In this document: positions 4,959 to 10,004 of the stretch, piece after piece
How positions within the stretch are numbered: the stretch's first letter is position 1
How the letters are laid out: each line of letters starts with the position of its first letter
Notes under the pieces: generated by a model
Database searches by the model: none
Told to the model about the DNA's origin: nothing
Seen by the model: the letters and a program-made list of their open reading frames with translations, nothing else
Translations under genes and position numbers: made by a program
Assembly (NCBI GenBank): GCA_946480065.1
Contig: CAMLJA010000053.1
Span: forward strand, 1-10,004
DNA: 10,004 nt
Reading direction: 5' to 3'
Origin: an uncultured Thermomonas sp.
GTDB lineage: Bacteria; Pseudomonadota; Gammaproteobacteria; Xanthomonadales; Xanthomonadaceae

Positions 4959-7900
4959 ACCGCAACCGTTACCGCGCCCTCACCCTCACGCCGCTGGCGC
5001 TGGCCTTGCTGGCGGCCATGTCCGCCCCCGTCCGCGCCGCGGACCCGCAGTGCGTGGATGCCGCCGGCAACCCGCTGCCGGCCGAGAGCACCAGCCAGGG
5101 CGTGGAGGAAAACGAAACCGCCTCGGGCGGGGTGGTCGGTGACAACGCCACCTGCCATCCGATGGCCACCGCCTACGGCTACCGCAACAACGCCAGCGGC
5201 GACGAGAGCGTGGCGATGGGCGTGACGAACAGTGCGTGGGGCCAGTACTCCATTGCCATGGGTCGCAACAACAACGCGTCCGGCCAGTTCGCCTCGGCGT
5301 TCGGCCAGCAGAACAACGCGGGTGGACAGATCAGCAGCGCATTCGGGGCGGGAAACACGGCCGCCGGCGACTACGCGGGCGCCTTCGGGCAGTTCAATTC
5401 CGCCCTGGGCGCGCAGAGCAACGCCTATGGCTATGTCAACACCGCGTCCGCGGAGGGCGCGCAGGCCTTCGGCTGGCAGAACACCGCGTCGGGCGTCGGC
5501 AGCGTCGCCATCGGCGTGCGCGCGAACGCTGCCGGCCAGAACAGCCAGGCCTACGGCAACTGGGCCGACCTCGACGCCAGCGGGGGGGTGACCCTCGACC
5601 TCGACCTGGACGGCGACGGCGTCAACGAGAGCAGCTCCGAGGTGACCACCGCCTGGGGCGAATTCGGCACCGCGATGGGCGTGGCCTCGCGTTCGCTGGG
5701 CGCCTTCTCCGCGGTGTTCGGCTACCGCAACGATGCCGCGGGGGTGCAGGCCAGCGCCATCGGCGCCTTCAACAGCGCGTCCGGCGAGGCCAGCACCGCA
5801 GTGGGCTACGCCAACGCCGCGTCCGGCGACAGGAGCGTGGCCGTCGGCCGCTTCAACACCGCGTCGGGCACGCGCAGCGCGGCGTTCGGGCAGTCCGCGG
5901 TGGCCTCGGGCGACAACGCCCTGGCCGTGGGCAACTGGTGGGACCGCGACGGCAACGGCGACGTCACCCTGGACATCGACACCGACGGCGACGGCGTGAA
6001 CGACGCCAGCAGCGAAGTCGCGCGCGCCACCGGCGTGCACGCGCTGGCGATGGGCTCCGCCGCGCAGGCCACCGGCGATGGCAGCACCGCGATCGGCAAG
6101 GGCGCGGTGGCCGGCGATGCGGACGCCATCGCCATCGGCACCGAGGCCGGCGCGGGCACCCGCAGCACGGCCGGCAGCAACGTCGCCATCGGCCTGCGCG
6201 CGGGCCAGGACATCCAGGGCGGCTGGACCCTCTCGCTGGGCGAGGACGCCGGCAGCGGGTCCACCGGCAGCGACAACATCGCGCTGGGCGCCAGCGCGGG
6301 CAATGCCGTCAGCGGCGACCTCAACCTCAGCATGAGCGCTTTCGCCAACGCCCAGGCGCAGGGCGACGGCAACGTCAGCCTGGGCTACGCGGCCGGCTAC
6401 CAGCTGCAGGGCGACGGCAACGTGGGCATGGCCGCCAACGCCAACCGCGGCGTGGTGGGCAACGGCAACATGGCGATCGGCTACAACGCCAACCGCGGCG
6501 CGCAGGGCGACGCGAACCAGGGCTTCGGCTACTACGCCAACTACGGCGCGGTGGGCGGCGGCAACCGCAGCTTCGGCAGCTACGCCGGCTTCGGGGTGCT
6601 GGGTTCGGGCAACGCCGCCAGCGGCTTCTGGTCGGGCGCGCAGGTGGTGGGCAGCGGCAACATCGCGCAGGGCGAATTCGCCGGCTCGGGCGTGCAGGGC
6701 GGCGGCAACGTCGCCATCGGCCAGTCGGCCGGCAGCGGCACGATCACCGCCACCGGCACCGACGCCCAGGGCGTCGCCACCTACAGCTTCTCCGCGCTGG
6801 CCGTCCAGGACGCCGTGGCGATCGGCACCCGGGCCAATGCCGGCACCAACGGCAGCGTGGCGATCGGCGCCGACAGCCGCGCGACCGGCGCCAACAGCGT
6901 GGCGATCGGCGCCAACTCGCTCGCCGACGAAGACGACACCGTGGCGGTGGGGAACCGCCGGATCACCGACGTGGCGGACGCGGTGGCCGACACCGACGCC
7001 GTCACCCTGCGCCAGCTCGACACCGCCGGCGCGGCGGTGGCGTCGTGGTTCGGCGGCGGCGCCTCGTTCGCCGGCGGCGTGTACACGGCGCCGACCTACG
7101 TCATCGGCGGCGCCAGCTACAACGACGTGGGCGCCGCCTTCGGCGCGGTGGACGGCAACCTGGCCAGCCTCGCCGCCGCGCACTGGACCCTGAGCGCCGA
7201 TGGCGGCGCCACCGCTGCGGACATCGGCGACGGCGATGCCGTCGACTTCGCCGCCGGCAGCAATCTCGCGGTCGCGCGCAGCGGCGGCACCATCACCTAC
7301 GGGATGGTGGCGGCCCCGGTGTTCGGCGGCATGCTGACTGCGAACGGTGGCTTCACCGTCGGCGCCGGCCAGACCGTGGCGATGGGCGGCAACCGGGTGC
7401 AGGGCGTGGCCAACGGCACCGCCGCCACCGACGCCGTGAACCGGGGCCAGCTCGATGGCGTGGCCAGCGCCGCGGCGGCCGCGCAGGGCACCGCCGACAG
7501 CGCGCTCGCCGCGGCCTCCACCGCCCAGGCCACGGCCGACACCGCGGTCGCCAGTGCGGCCAACGCGCAGAGCAGCGCCGACGCCGCGCAGGCCACGGCA
7601 GACACCGCCCTCGCCAACGCGGCGACCGCGCAGGCCAGTGCCGACGCGGCGCAGGGCACGGCGGACACCGCGCTGGCGAATGCGGCCACGGCCCAGGCCA
7701 CCGCCGATACCGCGCTGGAAAACGCGGCCACCGCGCAGGCCACCGCCGACACCGCGCTGGAGAACGCGGCCACCGCGCAGAGCACGGCCGACACCGCGCT
7801 GGAGAACGCCGCCACCGCGCAGGCCACGGCCGATACCGCGCTGGCGGAGGTGGCCTCGGTCAGCGGCACGGCCAGCACCGCGCTGGCCACCGCCAACGCC

Positions 7901-8413
7901 GCGCAGGCCGACGCCACCGCGGCGGTCGCCACCGCCAACAGCGCCCAAGCCACGGCCGATACCGCGCTGACCACGGTGAACGGGGCCCTGGCCACCGCCA
8001 ACGCCTACGCCGACGCCGGCGACGCGGCCACACTGGCCACCGCCAACGCCTACACCGACGGTCGCGTCAGCGGCGCGGTGGCCACCGCGAATGCCTACAC
8101 CGACAGCCGGTTCGCGGCCTGGAACGACAGCTTCACCCAGTTCCAGCAGGACGTGGAGACGCGCTTCGCCCACACCGACGCCCGGATCGACCGCATGGGC
8201 TCGATGAGCAGCGCGATGGCGGCGGCGGCGCTCAACACCGCCGGCCTGCCGGGGCAGAACCGGGTGGGCGTGGGCTTCGGCGCGCAGAACGGGCGCACCG
8301 CGGTGGCGGTGAGCTACCAGCGGCTGGTGGCGCCGAACGCCAGCGTGTCGCTGGGCGGCGCGTTCTCCGGCGGCGAACGCAGCGTGTCCGCGGGCGCCGG
8401 TTTCAGCTGGTGA
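4955..8413 (+). CDS. YadA-type trimeric autotransporter adhesin (type Vc secretion), complete
   Basis: A 1152-residue obligate-trimer surface adhesin. Signal peptide 1-28 (MNRNRYR, hydrophobic core, VRA cleavage site) is normal in length with no extended ESPR region. C33 and C67 flank a short N-terminal segment. The head (73-664) is a YadA-like beta-roll: 14-residue repeats of the AxGxxNxASG type at 73-198, 240-323, 365-405 and 621-662; acidic insertions within 199-239 and 324-364; twelve 16-residue repeats at 406-597. Neck motifs are at 665-690 (ITDV...DAVTLRQL) and 813-833 (VQGVANGT...DAVNRGQL), with a beta-rich Trp-containing module between. The Ala-rich coiled-coil stalk spans about 834-1055 and the membrane anchor about 1078-1152, ending in aromatic GAGFSW. 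Every part needed for export and surface display is present. Likely role: attachment, autoaggregation or biofilm; the ligand is unknown. The regulator gene lies divergently upstream and plsB converges downstream. Confidence 0.96.
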   Translation: MNRNRYRALTLTPLALALLAAMSAPVRAADPQCVDAAGNPLPAESTSQGVEENETASGGVVGDNATCHPMATAYGYRNNASGDESVAMGVTNSAWGQYSIAMGRNNNASGQFASAFGQQNNAGGQISSAFGAGNTAAGDYAGAFGQFNSALGAQSNAYGYVNTASAEGAQAFGWQNTASGVGSVAIGVRANAAGQNSQAYGNWADLDASGGVTLDLDLDGDGVNESSSEVTTAWGEFGTAMGVASRSLGAFSAVFGYRNDAAGVQASAIGAFNSASGEASTAVGYANAASGDRSVAVGRFNTASGTRSAAFGQSAVASGDNALAVGNWWDRDGNGDVTLDIDTDGDGVNDASSEVARATGVHALAMGSAAQATGDGSTAIGKGAVAGDADAIAIGTEAGAGTRSTAGSNVAIGLRAGQDIQGGWTLSLGEDAGSGSTGSDNIALGASAGNAVSGDLNLSMSAFANAQAQGDGNVSLGYAAGYQLQGDGNVGMAANANRGVVGNGNMAIGYNANRGAQGDANQGFGYYANYGAVGGGNRSFGSYAGFGVLGSGNAASGFWSGAQVVGSGNIAQGEFAGSGVQGGGNVAIGQSAGSGTITATGTDAQGVATYSFSALAVQDAVAIGTRANAGTNGSVAIGADSRATGANSVAIGANSLADEDDTVAVGNRRITDVADAVADTDAVTLRQLDTAGAAVASWFGGGASFAGGVYTAPTYVIGGASYNDVGAAFGAVDGNLASLAAAHWTLSADGGATAADIGDGDAVDFAAGSNLAVARSGGTITYGMVAAPVFGGMLTANGGFTVGAGQTVAMGGNRVQGVANGTAATDAVNRGQLDGVASAAAAAQGTADSALAAASTAQATADTAVASAANAQSSADAAQATADTALANAATAQASADAAQGTADTALANAATAQATADTALENAATAQATADTALENAATAQSTADTALENAATAQATADTALAEVASVSGTASTALATANAAQADATAAVATANSAQATADTALTTVNGALATANAYADAGDAATLATANAYTDGRVSGAVATANAYTDSRFAAWNDSFTQFQQDVETRFAHTDARIDRMGSMSSAMAAAALNTAGLPGQNRVGVGFGAQNGRTAVAVSYQRLVAPNASVSLGGAFSGGERSVSAGAGFSW
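5171..5548 (+). repeat. Nine exact 14-residue YadA-head repeats
   Basis: Residues 73-198 of the adhesin divide without gaps into nine 14-residue units of the form A(Y/M/F/I)Gxx-N-x-A-x-G-xxxx, for example AFGQQNNAGGQISS. The same 14-residue period returns at 5672-5923 (residues 240-323, six units) and at the end of the head before the first neck. This is the classical collagen-binding-type YadA beta-roll motif. Confidence 0.85.
5549..5671 (+). repeat. First acidic insertion in the head (paired DxDxDG-like loops)
   Basis: Residues 199-239 replace one 14-residue repeat with 41 residues containing DLDASGG and then DLDLDGDGVNE. The second loop has the Asp spacing (D215, D217, D219, D221) of calcium-binding EF-hand-like or thrombospondin type 3-like loops. 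It is a paralogue of the insertion at 5924-6046: same length and 24 of 41 residues identical. Confidence 0.7.
5582..5588 (+). repeat. G7 homopolymer inside the adhesin gene
   Basis: Seven consecutive G bases lie in the codons for Ser-Gly-Gly-Val at the first acidic insertion (residues 209-212). A slip of one base would frameshift about 80 percent of the protein. The tract is shorter than those of proven phase-variable genes, so any such role is speculative. Confidence 0.3.
5924..6046 (+). repeat. Second acidic insertion in the head (paired DxDxDG-like loops)
   Basis: Residues 324-364 again give 41 residues in place of one 14-residue repeat. DRDGNGDVTLD (330-340) and DIDTDGDGVND (340-350) are two back-to-back acidic loops with good calcium-ligand spacing. 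This copy has the better first loop of the two insertions. Confidence 0.7.
6170..6745 (+). repeat. Twelve tandem 16-residue (48-bp) repeats in the adhesin head
   Basis: Residues 406-597 divide without a gap into twelve 16-residue units, mostly with G at position 1 and N at position 4, for example GNGNMAIGYNANRGAQ, GDANQGFGYYANYGAV, GGGNRSFGSYAGFGVL and GSGNIAQGEFAGSGVQ. The most divergent unit is the second (422-437). The period differs from the 14 residues of the flanking head repeats, implying larger beta-roll coils. Confidence 0.85.
7523..7849 (+). repeat. 42-bp (14-residue) heptad repeats of the adhesin stalk
   Basis: From residue 857 to 965 the stalk repeats AQATADTALxNAAT, two heptads per unit, with two extra single heptads. 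The last four units (7682-7723, 7724-7765, 7766-7807, 7808-7849) are nearly identical at the DNA level and could change in number by in-frame recombination or slippage. The hydrophobic positions are almost all Ala with one Leu per unit. Confidence 0.8.
7991..8101 (+). repeat. 15-residue TANAY(A/T)D repeats at the stalk-anchor junction
   Basis: ATANAYAD, ATANAYTD and ATANAYTD begin at residues 1013, 1028 and 1043, exactly 15 residues apart. A 15-residue period over four helical turns predicts a nearly straight or right-handed coiled coil, in contrast to the left-handed 14-residue stalk above it. Such a handedness change close to the membrane is known in YadA stalks. Confidence 0.6.
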
Positions 8414-8428
8414 TGCAGCGCCGCGCAT

Positions 8429-8449
8429 CGCCCGCCCGCGCGGCGGGTG
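8429..8449. terminator. Candidate bidirectional terminator stem-loop
   Basis: CCCGCC (8431-8436) pairs with GGCGGG (8442-8447) around loop CGCGC, extended to 8429 and 8449 by one G-T wobble and one C-G pair. It lies in the 66-bp gap between the converging ends of the adhesin gene and plsB, where terminators are expected. No T run follows on either strand, and the surrounding sequence is rich in alternative GC pairings, so the call is tentative. Confidence 0.35.
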
Positions 8450-8479
8450 GTGCGCGGGCCGCGGGCCGCGGCGAGCGCG

Positions 8480-10004
8480 CTACGGCGCGGCGTCGTCCGC
8501 GGGCGGCGCCGTCGGCACCGCCGGGATCTCCCCGGTGGTGCGGGTGGTGTCGGGACTGATCTTCTCGATGGTGTGCCGCAGTTCGCGGCCCAGCACCACG
8601 CGGGCGTCCTTGGCCCAGCCGTTGAGGCGTTCGTCGAACGCCAGCTTGCCGTCCCCGTCGGCCCAGACCAGCCGCAGTTCGCGCAGCTTCTGGATGAAGC
8701 CGCGGAACAGGCCCTTGTCGAAGAACTCCGGGGCGGTGTTGGCGTACAGCAGGCTCAGGCGCTGCGCCGCCAGCTGGCACAGCCGCTCCAGCTCGCCGGC
8801 GCCGAGGGTGCCGGAGCCGTTCTTCACCAGCACCGAGATGGCGATGTAGTAGCGCTCGAACGCCTGCTGCAGGGCGTGGCCATGGGCGCGCAGGCGGAAC
8901 ACCTCGTCGGTCTGGCCGGCGTTGCGCTGGAAGATGCCGCCATCGTCCTCGCCGACCTGCTGCAGCAGGCCCTCGCGCACGAACACGTCCAGGGTGCGGT
9001 CGATTCGGCGGGCGAATTCGTCCTCGTCCCAGGGCAGGAACAGTTCGGCCTGCAGGAACGGGTACAGCGCGCGGCCCAGCCGGTGCAGCTGCGCGCGCGC
9101 CATGCGCCGGTTGTTGAGGAAGCACACCGCGATCCACGCCGAGGCGGTGAACAGGTGCAGCACGTTGTTGCGGAAGTACGAGAGCAGCACCGCGGCCTCG
9201 TCGTCCACGGTGAGCACGTCGCCCAGCGGATGGCGGGTGCGCGCCAGGGTGCCGATCTCCTCGCCGTGGGCGATGATCTGCTCCGGCGTGTGCGGGGTCA
9301 CCGTCACCCGCTCGGCGTACGGCACCTCGGCCAGCAGGGTCTTGGCCAGCGCGATCTGCGCCAGCAGGTCGGCCTCGCCCATCGCGTGGCGCGGGGTGGA
9401 GAGCATGGCCAGCGCCAGCAGGTTGATCGGGTTGACGTCGGCGGCGCGGTTGACGTTGACGTTGATGGCGTTGGCCAGCGCGTCGATGGTCTCGGCCAGC
9501 CAGGCCGGCTTCTCGTCCTCCGGCACGGCGGTGCCGTCCCAGCCGGTGGCGTGGCGGGCCAGCATGTCGTTGAGCAGGATCGGCTCGCCGAAGTTCACCA
9601 CCACCTGGCCGTAGTTGCTGCGCAGCACCCTGGGGATGCCCAGCAGGAGCTGCCAGATGGATTCCTTTTCCTTCGGCTTGCCGGACAGTTCGTCCAGGTA
9701 GCTGCGACCCTCCATCAGCTTCTCGTAGCCGATGTACACCGGCTGGAACAGCACCGGGCGGCTGGGCTGGCGCAGGTAGGCGCGCACGGTCATCGCCAGC
9801 GAGCCGCCCTTGGGCGGCAGCAGCCGGCCGGTGCGCGAGCGCCCGCCCTCGATGAAGTACTCGATCGAGTAGCCGCCGGCCACCAGCTGCGCCATGTATT
9901 CGCGGAACACCGCCGAGTACAGCGCGTTGCCGCGGAAGCTGCGACGGGCGAAGAACGCGCCGCCCTTGCGCAGCAGGGTGCCGACCACCGGCAGGTTGAG
10001 GTTG
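8480..10004 (-). CDS. plsB: Glycerol-3-phosphate acyltransferase PlsB (5' part beyond the window)
   Basis: The last 507 residues of PlsB, the inner-membrane enzyme that transfers an acyl chain from acyl-ACP or acyl-CoA to sn-glycerol-3-phosphate, the first step of phospholipid synthesis. Reading begins at the right edge with NLNLPVVGTLLRKGGAFFARR, the conserved block II region. Block III, EGGRSRTGR, is at about 9850-9824, and block IV, RPVLFQPVYIGYEK, at about 9757-9719. LYSAVFREY, NYGQVVVNFGEP, SYFRNNVLHL, RLSLLYANTAPEFFDKGLF and the rest of the C-terminal domain follow the E. coli PlsB order. The catalytic HX4D block I must lie beyond the window. The gene does not start at GTG 9988, since conserved sequence continues upstream of it. 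The Pro/Ala/Thr-rich tail after about 8545 extends past the E. coli C-terminus. The stop is TAG at 8482-8480. It converges with the adhesin gene. Confidence 0.96.
   Translation of the reverse strand, partial: NLNLPVVGTLLRKGGAFFARRSFRGNALYSAVFREYMAQLVAGGYSIEYFIEGGRSRTGRLLPPKGGSLAMTVRAYLRQPSRPVLFQPVYIGYEKLMEGRSYLDELSGKPKEKESIWQLLLGIPRVLRSNYGQVVVNFGEPILLNDMLARHATGWDGTAVPEDEKPAWLAETIDALANAINVNVNRAADVNPINLLALAMLSTPRHAMGEADLLAQIALAKTLLAEVPYAERVTVTPHTPEQIIAHGEEIGTLARTRHPLGDVLTVDDEAAVLLSYFRNNVLHLFTASAWIAVCFLNNRRMARAQLHRLGRALYPFLQAELFLPWDEDEFARRIDRTLDVFVREGLLQQVGEDDGGIFQRNAGQTDEVFRLRAHGHALQQAFERYYIAISVLVKNGSGTLGAGELERLCQLAAQRLSLLYANTAPEFFDKGLFRGFIQKLRELRLVWADGDGKLAFDERLNGWAKDARVVLGRELRHTIEKISPDTTRTTGEIPAVPTAPPADDAAP

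Noticed and set aside
5600..6000. RTX-type calcium-binding repeats suggested by the Asp/Gly-rich stretches
   Set aside because: The motifs are DxDxDG loops rather than GGxGxDxxx nonapeptides, and the protein has a type Vc anchor rather than a type I secretion signal.
6170..7849. CRISPR-like regular spacing from 42-bp and 48-bp periodic DNA
   Set aside because: The periodicity is continuous coding repeat without unique spacers, in frame with the adhesin, and there are no cas genes nearby.
4157..8428. A 1423-codon open frame on the minus strand opposite the adhesin gene and its neighbour
   Set aside because: Its product is a compositionally biased string of Gly, Ala, Arg, Val and His, and it mirrors the adhesin repeats. 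Stop-free antisense frames are expected in DNA this rich in GC. The plus strand has clear domain homology, a signal peptide and an anchor.
5236..8559. A 1107-codon plus-strand frame shifted against the adhesin
   Set aside because: The translation is an Arg/Gly/Gln-rich shadow of the repeats with no domain, and it runs past the adhesin stop into plsB territory.
9986..9988. GTG at 9988-9986 as a start codon for a shorter PlsB-like protein
   Set aside because: Conserved PlsB sequence (NLNLP) continues upstream to the window edge, and the essential block I would be missing, so the gene simply continues beyond the window.
1..10004. Insertion sequences, integrases, tRNA genes or attachment sites
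   Set aside because: I looked for transposase or integrase motifs, terminal inverted repeats around the cassette and tRNA-like cloverleafs, and saw none that can be supported.

Overview
The window is very GC-rich (around 70 percent by eye, not counted) and reads as chromosomal DNA of a gammaproteobacterium of the Xanthomonadaceae/Lysobacteraceae group (Lysobacter, Luteimonas, Stenotrophomonas or Xanthomonas relatives). The main clue is the first 12 residues of a gene cut by the left edge, MFFRNLTLFRFP on the minus strand, which I recognise as the start of xanthomonad RdgC. TtcA, a DUF465 protein and PlsB fit the same group.

Layout. Positions 1-37 hold the 5' end of rdgC (minus). Positions 113-1054 hold ttcA (minus), encoding the tRNA 2-thiocytidine-32 synthetase, with a perfect 10-bp stem-loop between it and rdgC. 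Positions 1112-1330 hold a small DUF465 (YdcH-like) gene (plus), divergent from ttcA across 57 bp; both genes appear to have extremely short or no 5' leaders. Positions 1356-4091 (minus) encode a 911-residue multidomain regulator: winged-helix DNA-binding domain, Hanks-type Ser/Thr kinase, one membrane span and a helical-repeat C-terminal half. Positions 4092-4263 are a divergent control region with TTTC motifs every 10 bp, ACAAG/CTTGT motifs every 23 bp and three inverted repeats. Positions 4264-4911 (plus) encode a 215-residue protein I do not recognise. A 16-codon mini-ORF (4908-4958) overlaps both its neighbours by ATGA. Positions 4955-8413 (plus) encode a complete 1152-residue trimeric autotransporter adhesin of the YadA type. 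From 8480 to beyond the right edge (minus) lies plsB, lacking its 5' part.

How it may fit together. rdgC, ttcA, the DUF465 gene and plsB are ordinary housekeeping genes. Between them, 1356-8413 looks like one accessory surface-adhesion locus: a membrane-bound regulator that can potentially both bind DNA and phosphorylate proteins, divergent from a two-gene unit ending in the adhesin. The TTTC array between them is spaced like the tandem half-sites of OmpR-class winged-helix proteins, so control of the adhesin and of its own gene by the regulator is a reasonable hypothesis. It is not shown by the sequence.

The adhesin is unusual. Its head mixes exact 14-residue and exact 16-residue repeat arrays and carries two equal-length acidic insertions that look like paired calcium-binding loops. 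Its stalk is almost entirely alanine-cored.
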